A stretch of 64,000 nucleotides of DNA from Marinimicrobium sp050113635 (GTDB taxonomy: Bacteria > Pseudomonadota > Gammaproteobacteria > Pseudomonadales > Cellvibrionaceae), in contig NZ_JBNJLT010000002.1 in the NCBI RefSeq assembly GCF_050113635.1, positions 310,001-374,000 of the forward strand, written 5' to 3'. A program made the position numbers and the translations under genes. This document shows positions 43,562-51,787 of the stretch, piece after piece; position 1 is the first letter of the stretch; each line of letters opens with the position of its first letter. Below the pieces are notes generated by a model, which was not told the DNA's origin, did no database searches, and saw nothing but the letters and a program-made list of their open reading frames with translations.

Positions 43562-44427
43562 TGACACAGCCCCAACAACCCCACGTTCTGGCCGGCATTG
43601 ATGGCTCCGCGATCAGCGGAGCCGTGGCCGACTACGCGGCCTGGATTGCTGATCGTGTACAGGCACCTCTCAAGCTACTGCACAATATTGAGCACCGCGA
43701 ACCGCCCGCCGCCACCAGCTTGAGTGGCAGTATTGGCCTGGGCAGTCAGCAACAGCTGCTTGAAGAGTTGACCGAGATTGAAGCCAAGCGCAGCCGCATC
43801 CTGCTTGAGCAAGGCAAACAGATGCTGGAAGAGGCCGCGCAACGCGCTCGCCAGCAAGGCGTCGAACAGGCCATCCTGTGCCAGCGACACGGCGGCTTGA
43901 CGGAAACCCTGATCGAGCTGGAGGACAATATCCGCGTGCTCGTGCTCGGCGTACGGGGTGAAACCCACGAACACCAGCCTCATAAACTGGGCACGCAGAT
44001 TGAGACTGTCATTCGCTCGCTCCACAAGCCCATTCTGGTGGTAAACCACGCGTTTGAGCGACCGGACCGCATCATGCTGGCCTATGATGGCAGCCAGGCG
44101 GCGCAAAAGGCGCTGGATATGCTGTGTACCAGCCCGCTGTATAAAGGCATGCATTGTCACTTGGTGCAGGTAACTGCCAAAGACTCCAGCACGGCCGCGC
44201 TGCTGGACAAGGCCGAGCAACGCCTGGCCGACGCTGGACTGACGGTCGTCAGCTCGTTGCTGCACGGTGTGGCCGAAGTGGAGTTACTGAAATACCAACA
44301 GCAACACGCGATTCAGATGATTGTGATGGGCTCATTTGGCCACAGCCGCCTGCGGGATATTTTGCTGGGCAGCTTTACCCTGAAAATGCTGCTGCAAGCG
44401 CGCATCCCACTGCTACTGTTGCGCTAA
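43561..44427 (+). CDS. Universal stress protein with two UspA domains
   Basis: A 288-residue protein with two tandem Usp folds. Domain 1 (about 1-150) starts VLAGIDGSAISGAVADYAAW; domain 2 (about 165-288) starts RIMLAYDGSQAAQKALDML and ends with the nucleotide-binding style GSFGHSRLRDILLGSFT. Coupling to a SulP transporter recurs in bacteria and suggests regulation of the transporter or linked stress response; this is inference. Confidence 0.9.
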   Translation: MTQPQQPHVLAGIDGSAISGAVADYAAWIADRVQAPLKLLHNIEHREPPAATSLSGSIGLGSQQQLLEELTEIEAKRSRILLEQGKQMLEEAAQRARQQGVEQAILCQRHGGLTETLIELEDNIRVLVLGVRGETHEHQPHKLGTQIETVIRSLHKPILVVNHAFERPDRIMLAYDGSQAAQKALDMLCTSPLYKGMHCHLVQVTAKDSSTAALLDKAEQRLADAGLTVVSSLLHGVAEVELLKYQQQHAIQMIVMGSFGHSRLRDILLGSFTLKMLLQARIPLLLLR

Positions 44428-44428
44428 C

Positions 44429-44461
44429 GAAAAAAGCCCCCTTTCCGTAGAAAGCGGGGCT
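44429..44461 (-). terminator. Rho-independent terminator for the GalNAc-cluster receptor
   Basis: On the minus strand AGCCCC and GGGGCT close a stem extended by CTTTC/GAAAG (one bulge), followed by a run of T. The T-run exists only on the minus strand, so it ends transcription from 47364. Confidence 0.7.
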
Positions 44462-44521
44462 GAAAATGCAGGCGAACCTGCCTAGAGGAGAGAGACCTCA
44501 ACACTGTTGAGACGGTTCCAT

Positions 44522-44565
44522 GCAGCGCTCTGCATGGGTGATAGCAGCGCTCTGCATGGGTGATA
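44522..44565. repeat. 22-bp perfect tandem duplication
   Basis: Two head-to-tail copies of GCAGCGCTCTGCATGGGTGA plus TA lie between the terminator and the end of the receptor gene. Non-coding. Confidence 0.85.
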
Positions 44566-44598
44566 CAACACACGCAATTCCCTTTGCGCGATGATGAT

Positions 44599-47364
44599 TT
44601 AGAAGCTCAGGCGGACACCCATGTTGACCGTACGGCCAAACACCTGGATGGATGAGGGCAGGTCATCACGGCCCTGAAAGCTTCGGTTGGACTCGTTTGC
44701 CAGGTTCAACCCTTCGACAAAAATCTGTGTATTGTCAAAAAGGTCGTAGCGCACGGAGGCGGTGACCATGTACAACTCTTCCATGTAGGTCTGATAGTCA
44801 TCCCCCAAGGGACTGTATGAGTCGACCACATAATCACTGCTGTAGTCCATCGCCAACTGGGCACTCAACCGATCATTCTCATAGATAACAGACACTGAGT
44901 AGGCGGTATCGGCTACGCCCGGCAGCGCTCCCACATCCATGCCATCCACCGTCGCTTCGGTATCGGTATACGAGTAGCTCGCGGTCAAACCCAGGCCGTT
45001 GTCGAAGAACGTTTGCGCACTGACTTCAAAACCCAGCACTTTCGCCGTGTCGCCATTGATCGGCTGAGTAATCATAAAACGTTCGCCAGCGATTTCTTCC
45101 CGCCGCGTGCTCTGGGTAATAAAACCATCCAGGTCTTTCCAGAACACAGCACCGGTCAGAGCACTGTCCGGTGCAAAATACCACTCAAGAGACAAGTCGG
45201 CCTGGTCGGAATATACCGGCTCAATTTCAGCGTTGCCGCTGATCGCCATGGTGAACACACCGGACTGCGCATTGTCTGTCGTCAGTGGCGCCAATTGATC
45301 AAGCGTGGGGCGGGACATGGACTGGGCCAGCGCCCCTCTGAGAATCAGGTCTTCGGCCAGGTACACACCGAGGTTGGCAGAGGGCAGGAATTTCGTATAG
45401 CTGCCTTTGCCCACCGCCGGCGTTGCCTCGCTGTACTCAACAATCCACTGCGGGTTCGGTACATCCGGATCAACGACTTCGATAGACTCAATCGCGTTAT
45501 AGGCGTAGGCGGAATCAACGCTGGTATGCACCAGTCGGCCACCGATGTTGCCGAACCAGGCGTCACGCTCAAAGTTAACCTGGAGGAAAGCCGCTTGAGT
45601 ATCCTCGGTAATAATGTAGGAGTTAACCGGATTAGGCACCGGTTCCCACAGTTCTGATTCGTTTTCGCCAAATGTTCTCTCGGTGCCGTTATAGGACACC
45701 AACGTTTTCCCATCCGATGCCTTCAGCGCCTCGGCGTAAGAAGGAATATCAAATATCGGGAATGCGCGCGGGAAGTTTCCGGCCTCACCGTCAAAGAAAT
45801 TGTCGTAGGGGAAGTCACGGACCACGTCCACACCAACATCGGCAAACGTAAACGGATAGTCACAATAGTTACACGCCCCCAGCAACTCGTTATCAATCGC
45901 CTGGTTGGATTTTTCACGACGCGTTACAGCAACACCGAACTGAATATTGGAGATAGCCTCTACACCGAAATTCTGCCCCCAGTCACCATCCAGTTTAAAA
46001 CCGGTAATAGTGTCTTCAATGTCACTGCCATTTCTCGCCGCCCAGTGCGGAGCAAAATCCGTGTTATCGAAATCGGTGGAAGCGCGCCCCTCTGTCCACT
46101 GCGGCTCGAAGTCGGGCAGGCCGCCTTTATTGAGCTTAAAATGACCGGTATTTGGCCCGGGTGCACCAGCCACCACATACGTATTCTTGCCGCCGGAATC
46201 CCGGGTGGATTTAGAGCGATACAAGTCGGCGTTCAGGGTCAGATCGTCGGTCACGTCGAATTTGCCGTTGATACCGAACAGAGAAGTGTCCACGGTGCGG
46301 TGCTCATCCAGCGTGACCACTTCCATGGCCAGTTCTTCGACGTCCAGCTCCGTAATGACATTGCCGTCCATGACAATGTTGCTCCAGCGGCCGGGATACT
46401 CTTCCATGTAAAACGACTGGGAAAAACCCGTGGAATCAGCCTCAAGACGGGTAAACAACATATCCGCCACAATTTCCACACGGTCGCTCGGCCGCCACTG
46501 AATCGCGGACGTTACGCCGGTTCTTTCAAAATCCGTGGCGTAAGAGCCAAGCGCGTACGAGCCGGGCATGACCAGGTTGGTTTCGTTCTCGGAAATCTCG
46601 CCGTCACCATTGACATCGTAGGAGCGCTCGTCATCCACACCAAAGTAATAGTTATCGTACATATCATCAGCGCGTTCGTTGCCCGTGGCGTACGAACCGC
46701 TGACGATGAAGCCGAGCGTTTCATCCAGATTGGACGTGCTGAAAATGGCGTTGTATTTTTGGCCCACTTCTTCGGACAAGTCGTTGTAGTTCGCCTGGCC
46801 GGAGAAGATAGCTTTCGTTCCTGGATCACTGAGCGGGCGCACTGAGCGCAGATTCACCGCACCACCGATGCTGCCCTCTTCGTGATTCGCTTCCACGGAC
46901 TTCCAGACATCCGCACCGCCGATCATTTCGGAGGGAATCACATCGAATGCGAAGTTCCGCCCACCATCGTCGGTAGCCAGGATTCGGTCATTCAGCGTCA
47001 CAATACTGAACTCCGGCCCCAGACCACGGATATTCACATATTGCGCTTCACCGTTCCGGGTGCGACTCACCGTTACACCGGAAATATGGGACAGCGAATC
47101 CGCGACGTTATCATCCGGGAACCGCCCCAGCTCTTCGGCGTTAATGGAGTCCACAATGGAAGTGGCCTCTTGCTTCAAATCCAAAGACTTTGAAAGGCTG
47201 CCCCGCACCCCAGTGACCACAACTTCTTCCAGCGCGGCATAGTCGCTTTCATCTTGTGGCATCGCGCCCTGAGAAACAGCGCCCTGAGACAGCGCTCCGA
47301 TAATGGCCCCTATTAGCGTTTTCCTGCCGATTAACGTTTTCCTAGAGGTTACTGTCGTGTTCAT
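44599..47364 (-). CDS. TonB-dependent receptor of the putative GalNAc regulon
   Basis: A 921-residue TonB-Xanth-Caul-type receptor. TonB box LEEVVVTGVRGSLSKSLDLK, plug motifs EELGRFPDDNVADSLSHISG and NIRGLGPEFSIVTLNDR, and barrel end TVNMGVRLSF. The signal region has internal duplications (RKTLIG twice, LSQGA/VSQGA). It lies downstream of agaR in the same direction, and its own upstream region (47410-47429) carries an AgaR-like operator. By analogy with receptors in sugar-utilisation loci it is expected to import GalNAc- or galactoside-containing oligosaccharides. Confidence 0.9.
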   Translation of the reverse strand: MNTTVTSRKTLIGRKTLIGAIIGALSQGAVSQGAMPQDESDYAALEEVVVTGVRGSLSKSLDLKQEATSIVDSINAEELGRFPDDNVADSLSHISGVTVSRTRNGEAQYVNIRGLGPEFSIVTLNDRILATDDGGRNFAFDVIPSEMIGGADVWKSVEANHEEGSIGGAVNLRSVRPLSDPGTKAIFSGQANYNDLSEEVGQKYNAIFSTSNLDETLGFIVSGSYATGNERADDMYDNYYFGVDDERSYDVNGDGEISENETNLVMPGSYALGSYATDFERTGVTSAIQWRPSDRVEIVADMLFTRLEADSTGFSQSFYMEEYPGRWSNIVMDGNVITELDVEELAMEVVTLDEHRTVDTSLFGINGKFDVTDDLTLNADLYRSKSTRDSGGKNTYVVAGAPGPNTGHFKLNKGGLPDFEPQWTEGRASTDFDNTDFAPHWAARNGSDIEDTITGFKLDGDWGQNFGVEAISNIQFGVAVTRREKSNQAIDNELLGACNYCDYPFTFADVGVDVVRDFPYDNFFDGEAGNFPRAFPIFDIPSYAEALKASDGKTLVSYNGTERTFGENESELWEPVPNPVNSYIITEDTQAAFLQVNFERDAWFGNIGGRLVHTSVDSAYAYNAIESIEVVDPDVPNPQWIVEYSEATPAVGKGSYTKFLPSANLGVYLAEDLILRGALAQSMSRPTLDQLAPLTTDNAQSGVFTMAISGNAEIEPVYSDQADLSLEWYFAPDSALTGAVFWKDLDGFITQSTRREEIAGERFMITQPINGDTAKVLGFEVSAQTFFDNGLGLTASYSYTDTEATVDGMDVGALPGVADTAYSVSVIYENDRLSAQLAMDYSSDYVVDSYSPLGDDYQTYMEELYMVTASVRYDLFDNTQIFVEGLNLANESNRSFQGRDDLPSSIQVFGRTVNMGVRLSF

Positions 47365-47409
47365 GATACTCCCCGCTTGTCATTGACTATGAGGGCGCGC
47401 ACATCGGCA

Positions 47410-47429
47410 CCCATGGAAATATAATGAAA
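47410..47429 (-). promoter_or_regulatory. AgaR-like operator before the TonB receptor
   Basis: Minus-strand TTTCATTATATTTCCATGGG, near-identical to the site at 53377 and similar to the E. coli AgaR consensus TTTCRTTTYRTTTYNYTT. It lies 46 bases before the receptor ATG. The rest of 47430-47713 is non-coding, with a weak GC hairpin near 47665-47695. Confidence 0.6.
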
Positions 47430-47713
47430 CCACAAAATATCATTGTCAATATAAAAAGCGGCTAAAATGGGATATTTTTAAGCATAAAACAATAAACTGA
47501 AAGATAAAAAACTGAAAACTTTCTCAGTTTTGCGCCAGAAGCACCACATTGAAACAATTTTCAGAGAACTGCCCCACGAGAGGTCAAGAGGTGGGGCATC
47601 ACATCTACGTGAGATTCATCGCATAACGACAACACACGCAACGCGGGGGAAGCAAACAGGGGGCGCCGACCGTGATGGATCGGATCGGCGTCTATCAGAA
47701 GGGCGTTCTGGCG

Positions 47714-48493
47714 TCAGGCATCTGACGGGACAACGATCACGTCAATCCCCATGCTGACCAGTCCATCGTAATATTCCTGGGGAATACCATCGTCCGTGAT
47801 CAACCGGGTGATCTCGGCAGGCTCCAGAATGTTGTGCAGGCAGATTTTGTCAAACTTGCTGGAATCGGTCACCACAATAATCTCGGAGGAGGCTCTGCAC
47901 ATCATCCGATTCAGAGTGGCTTCCGGCTCGAAGTGCGTCGTAACGCCTTTTTGCATATGGAAACCATCCACCCCGAGGAACAGCTTGTCAACATGCAACT
48001 CTTTCAGAGCTTTCTCGGCCTGTTGCCCGTGGAAAAACATGCTCTTTCGGCGCAACGTTCCACCCAGCACAATCAGTTCGACATTCTCGTAATCCGCAAA
48101 TTGATTGACTGCCAGCAGGTCGTTTGTCACGACGGTGAGGTCGTCAACATCGCGCAGGTAGGGCACCATTTGATTGGTGGTCGTTCCTGAGTCCAGGATC
48201 AAGGACTCGCCACTTTTTACAAACGCTGCGGCCGCCTTGGCAATGGAGCCTTTTTTCTCGAAATTCAGCTTTTGTTTGAGGTTGACGGCGTTCTCCGTAG
48301 TGGGAACCACCTCGTTCAGAATCGCGCCGCCATAGGCCCGTGAAGCCACACCTCTTTGCTCAAGAAATTTCAGGTCTTTCCTGATCGTAACCGCCGACAC
48401 TCCGAATCGGTCCGCCAGCGGATAAACCTGAACGCTGCCATTGCTCCTGAGCAAACCAACGATTTTTTCTCTTCTTGAACTGGTGTCTCTCAT
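47714..48493 (-). CDS. agaR: DeoR/GlpR-family repressor, AgaR-like
   Basis: A 259-residue repressor: N-terminal winged helix (REKIVGLLRSNGSVQVYPLA, FGVSAVTIRKDLKFLEQRG) and C-terminal DeoR sugar-phosphate sensor (LDSGTTTNQMVPYL, VLGGTLRRKSMFFHG). ATG at 48493 follows GGAAGAGA; upstream in-frame starts give an N-terminal extension unlike the family. The operon context (AgaS, GatZ, BadF kinase) and TTTCATTT-type sites at four places support an AgaR role. Predicted inducer is an amino-sugar phosphate. Confidence 0.82.
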   Translation of the reverse strand: MRDTSSRREKIVGLLRSNGSVQVYPLADRFGVSAVTIRKDLKFLEQRGVASRAYGGAILNEVVPTTENAVNLKQKLNFEKKGSIAKAAAAFVKSGESLILDSGTTTNQMVPYLRDVDDLTVVTNDLLAVNQFADYENVELIVLGGTLRRKSMFFHGQQAEKALKELHVDKLFLGVDGFHMQKGVTTHFEPEATLNRMMCRASSEIIVVTDSSKFDKICLHNILEPAEITRLITDDGIPQEYYDGLVSMGIDVIVVPSDA

Positions 48494-48564
48494 TGCGGAT
48501 CTCTTCCGGCCATATAATCGACACATTATAGCATCGAAGCCCACAGAGTGAAACAAACAGCCCG

Positions 48565-48586
48565 CCAAAGAAAAAGAAATGAAATA
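48565..48586 (-). promoter_or_regulatory. AgaR-like operator before agaR
   Basis: Minus-strand TTTCATTTCTTTTTCTTTGG fits the AgaR consensus with one mismatch and lies about 70 bases before the repressor ATG, consistent with autoregulation. It lies in the spacer after the permease gene. Confidence 0.5.
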
Positions 48587-48593
48587 AAATGTA

Positions 48594-49544
48594 TTACTTC
48601 AATGGGTCTTTAGAGGGCAAGTCTGCCGTTTCCTCTCCCATGACCAACAGGAATGCGGAGATAATCGCCAGCACCATGCCCACGGCCGCATAGGTCGTGG
48701 GGAGAACCTGCAAAATCACCAACGAGAGCAAACTCGTCACGATCGGGGGCAGGCAATTCACCATCGGGCTAACCAAGATCGCTTTGCCGTGCCGGAACGC
48801 ATACACCAGAAAGAGCGCCCCAAAGGCATTGAGCAAACCAATGCCGAAGGCCAGGGCGGCACCGTCCAGCCCCCAGTTAGCCTGAAGCGGTTGTTCCGTC
48901 ATAAACCACGCCACTGGCGCCAACATAAGACTGGTCAGCGCCATGTAAAAGAAAATGCTTTCAGCGCTGACCCGGTTATTGGCCTGCTTCAAATAAAAGC
49001 CCTGAATGCCCCACGCCAGAAAGACCAGTATGGCGTAGATCAGCCACGCGGAATTGTTCGTCGTGCCGCTTCCGTCCGAATAATTCAGGAACGGAATCGC
49101 CACCAGAGCGATGACAATCCCCGCACCGCCCATTTTCCCCACCCGCTCCTTCAAAAAAATAAAGGACAGCACAATCGTGACAACCGGCGAAAGCGCAATA
49201 ATAGGAAAGATCAAATAGGCCGGCCCGTTGGCGATAGCCCCGGAGTACAAAATGAGCTGCCCTACCCCGCCGAGAAAACCAATGACGGCGCCATACAGTA
49301 CCGCCTCAAGGCTAACGTCCAGTTTCCACCCGACCTTCTTAAGAGAGAAGGACGAGGGAATCAGCATGGACAGAGCCCACATGATATAACCCAGTTCGGC
49401 CGGAAAATTGTTACCCTCGGGCACCGCGATTGTTGCGCCCCACACACCCCACAACACAATCGTCAGCAGGGCGTACACCAGCCAGGCGTTGGAGGCACCA
49501 GACGCTTTATAATCGGTACTTTCGTTTAGATGATTCGTGGACAT
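48594..49544 (-). CDS. EamA/DMT-type permease, candidate GalNAc/galactosamine transporter
   Basis: A 316-residue inner-membrane protein with about ten hydrophobic helices in two EamA-like halves (LTIVLWGVWGATIAVPEGNN and AWLIYAILVFLAWGIQGFYL). The conserved proline-rich segments SPVVTIVLSFIFLKERVG and PPIVTSLLSLVIL match DMT transporters. Position between agaK and agaR suggests it brings the sugar into the cytoplasm. No PTS components are in the cluster, so phosphorylation would be done by the kinase. Transport specificity is inferred only. Confidence 0.8.
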   Translation of the reverse strand: MSTNHLNESTDYKASGASNAWLVYALLTIVLWGVWGATIAVPEGNNFPAELGYIMWALSMLIPSSFSLKKVGWKLDVSLEAVLYGAVIGFLGGVGQLILYSGAIANGPAYLIFPIIALSPVVTIVLSFIFLKERVGKMGGAGIVIALVAIPFLNYSDGSGTTNNSAWLIYAILVFLAWGIQGFYLKQANNRVSAESIFFYMALTSLMLAPVAWFMTEQPLQANWGLDGAALAFGIGLLNAFGALFLVYAFRHGKAILVSPMVNCLPPIVTSLLSLVILQVLPTTYAAVGMVLAIISAFLLVMGEETADLPSKDPLK

Positions 49545-49598
49545 CGTTCAACTCCCCAATTGGCGATCGCGCCTGTCTGTTGGTGATTATTGGATTGG

Positions 49599-49655
49599 CT
49601 GTTTCAGTCGCTCAAGGCTGTTTCAGTCGCTCAAGGCTGTTTTAGACGCTCAAGG
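49599..49655. repeat. Three 19-bp tandem repeats at the 3' end of the kinase gene
   Basis: CTGTTTCAGTCGCTCAAGG occurs twice perfectly and a third time with two changes. The minus-strand kinase stop is inside the middle copy, so the repeat has set the protein's last residues (LERLKQP). Confidence 0.85.
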
Positions 49656-50593
49656 CTGTCACTGGAAAACGTGTGGCCGGCGATTTTCGCCGCGTAGAGC
49701 GCGGCGCCGATATCCGGGCTGTAATCAGGGCTCTTGAGTACACACGATGGCGAAACGGTTTGTAGCGCGGCTTTGAAGGGTTCGATAATTAAGTCGCCAG
49801 CCTGGAAAACACCACCGGAATAGGTGGTGATCACCGCTTGATCTTCAGCAAATTGCAACTGTGCCAATAACGATTGGACCATCAATGCCAGCTCTTCACC
49901 CGCGCGCTCAAATATCGCCAATGCCACCGGGTCTGACTGGCCGGCGGCTTCAGCCACCAGCTTCGACAGCGAGGCAATCTTGCTTCTGGATGCCTGCCAC
50001 TTATTCAGGACCAGCGCACAGAGGTCCAGGTCGCGGGCGAGATTCAATTGCTCGACCATTAACGCATGCAATCGCGTTTTCCCGGCGCGCCCGTCCGACA
50101 TACGCGAGAACGCTTCAAGCCCGGACCTGGCTATCCAGTACGCCGAGCCCTCATCGCCGAACAGCTCGCTCCAGCCACCAACCCTGGCCTTACGATGGCC
50201 GTTTTCTCCGTAACCAATAGAGCCGGTTCCCGCCACAATGTGCACACCATCGTGTCCGCCCGAGCCCGCGGCCCAGCCACACACCATGTCATTGTCACAA
50301 CGATAACGATCAGAGCCCAACACAGATTGTGGAATCGAACTCAACGCCGCGATCAACGCACTGTCTTCGCCGTAGCCGGGAATGCCAAAAAAAGAAAACG
50401 CCACATCCCTGGCATTGACTCCGCTTTGACGACTGATTTCACTGACGCCTTCGCGCAGCACGGTTTCCATCCCCTCCAGGCCGACCTCAAGATGGTAACA
50501 AGTCGGACCCGTGTGCCGGGCAAGGACAACGCCATCCGCCCCCAGCAGGACAAAGGCGGTTTTAGTGCCGCCACCATCGACGCCTAAATACAT
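49631..50593 (-). CDS. BadF/BadG/BcrA/BcrD-family sugar kinase (putative GalNAc kinase)
   Basis: A 320-residue actin-fold kinase. N-terminal phosphate loop GVDGGGTKTAFVLLG, HIVAGTGSIGYG adenosine motif and GWSELFGDEGSAYWIAR are family signatures of GlcNAc/GalNAc-type kinases. In proteobacterial GalNAc loci a BadF-type kinase (AgaK) makes GalNAc-6-phosphate; that role is inferred here from agaS and gatZ beside it. Start overlaps the agaS stop. C-terminus is shaped by a tandem repeat. Confidence 0.85.
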   Translation of the reverse strand: MYLGVDGGGTKTAFVLLGADGVVLARHTGPTCYHLEVGLEGMETVLREGVSEISRQSGVNARDVAFSFFGIPGYGEDSALIAALSSIPQSVLGSDRYRCDNDMVCGWAAGSGGHDGVHIVAGTGSIGYGENGHRKARVGGWSELFGDEGSAYWIARSGLEAFSRMSDGRAGKTRLHALMVEQLNLARDLDLCALVLNKWQASRSKIASLSKLVAEAAGQSDPVALAIFERAGEELALMVQSLLAQLQFAEDQAVITTYSGGVFQAGDLIIEPFKAALQTVSPSCVLKSPDYSPDIGAALYAAKIAGHTFSSDSLERLKQP

Positions 50594-51777
50594 TCTCCCC
50601 CCTCTTGAAGCGCAGGTTTGCGCTTCTCATACATGGGGTAAATGGTCACGCCTTGCACCACTCGGTTTACCGTGCCGCCCGAAGAAGGACTGTCCGGCTT
50701 GTTCAGCAGTGCCAACGCTTTGTAGAAGGCAAACATTTGTGCACAGACAATATAAGGGAAGTGCAACAGAAAATCGGATAACGAACTCGCGTAGCCAATG
50801 CCGATATCTTCTTCACACAACTGGCCGTTGTCCGCCGACAGGGCAATCACCTTGCCTGCCTCCCCGTCGCGGCGAAGCTCGGCCAACAGATCGAGGTCGT
50901 ATTGGCGCGTATACGGATTGCTGGACAGGAAAACAAACACCAGGGTGTGCTCGTTAATAATGGTTTTAGGCCCGTGCCGGAACCCCAACGGGGAATCGTG
51001 CATGGCAACCACTTGCCCATCCGTCAACTCAAGCAGTTTGAGCGCCGACTCCTGGGCCAGCGAGGCGAAACCACCGCTGCCGAGAAAAACCACTCTCTCA
51101 AAAGGCTGCTGGGCCAACGCTCTCAGGCGCGCCTCCTGATCCAGGATCAAATCACGAGTGCCGTGGCTGACTTCTTCAAGATCCTTGAAGGAAATCTCCG
51201 TCGGGCAAAATACCAATGCGGCCATCAACATCATCGAGGTAAAGCTCGAGGTCATAGCAAAGCTTTTGTCATTGGTTTCTTCTGGCGTCAGTACCGCCAG
51301 GGCACGCTCACTATCCTGACAGTATTGGAACAGGCTGCCTTCCTTATTACAGGTCACCACCAGGTGGTAACACTCTTTCACCGCCTGATCAGCCAGCCTA
51401 ACAGCGGCTACGCTTTCCGGGCTGTTGCCTGAACGGGCAAAAGAGACCATCAACGTAGGGGTACCAGCTTCCAAGTAGCTCATCGGGTTGGAGACGATAT
51501 CCGTCGTGGAAACGGACTCCGCCCGCCGCTGCAAAGTGCTCGTCATGAGCGGTGCCAGACAGCCTCCGGCGAAGGCTGACGTGCCGGCGCCGGTCAGAAT
51601 GATTCGCAGGTCAGGTTTGCGTAACAGGCGCTCCAAAAACTCATCCACCACCGGCCTGGCGGTTTGGTAGGCTTCGTAGGCGCGCAACCAGGACTGAGGC
51701 TGTTGGCAAATTTCTTTTGCCGTCCAGATCGCCGACAATTCGTCGAGGCTTGCTTCAGTAAAACCGAGATAATTCAT
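50584..51777 (-). CDS. agaS: AgaS-type SIS-domain sugar isomerase (galactosamine-6-phosphate deaminase/isomerase)
   Basis: A 397-residue protein with two SIS domains: LTGAGTSAFAGGCLAPL and SFARSGNSPESVAAVRLA in the first, FLGSGGFASLAQESALKLLE and DSPLGFRHGPKTII in the second. AgaS enzymes convert galactosamine-6-phosphate to tagatose-6-phosphate and ammonia. ATG at 51777 is chosen (GGAA before it); the preceding codons are an unlike extension through the upstream gene. It follows gatZ by 10 bases. Confidence 0.9.
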   Translation of the reverse strand: MNYLGFTEASLDELSAIWTAKEICQQPQSWLRAYEAYQTARPVVDEFLERLLRKPDLRIILTGAGTSAFAGGCLAPLMTSTLQRRAESVSTTDIVSNPMSYLEAGTPTLMVSFARSGNSPESVAAVRLADQAVKECYHLVVTCNKEGSLFQYCQDSERALAVLTPEETNDKSFAMTSSFTSMMLMAALVFCPTEISFKDLEEVSHGTRDLILDQEARLRALAQQPFERVVFLGSGGFASLAQESALKLLELTDGQVVAMHDSPLGFRHGPKTIINEHTLVFVFLSSNPYTRQYDLDLLAELRRDGEAGKVIALSADNGQLCEEDIGIGYASSLSDFLLHFPYIVCAQMFAFYKALALLNKPDSPSSGGTVNRVVQGVTIYPMYEKRKPALQEGGECI

Positions 51778-51787
51778 TGTTGATTCC

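Noticed and set aside
47665..47695. GC-rich inverted repeat after agaR as terminator
   Set aside because: Stem of only about six pairs with a long loop and no T-run.
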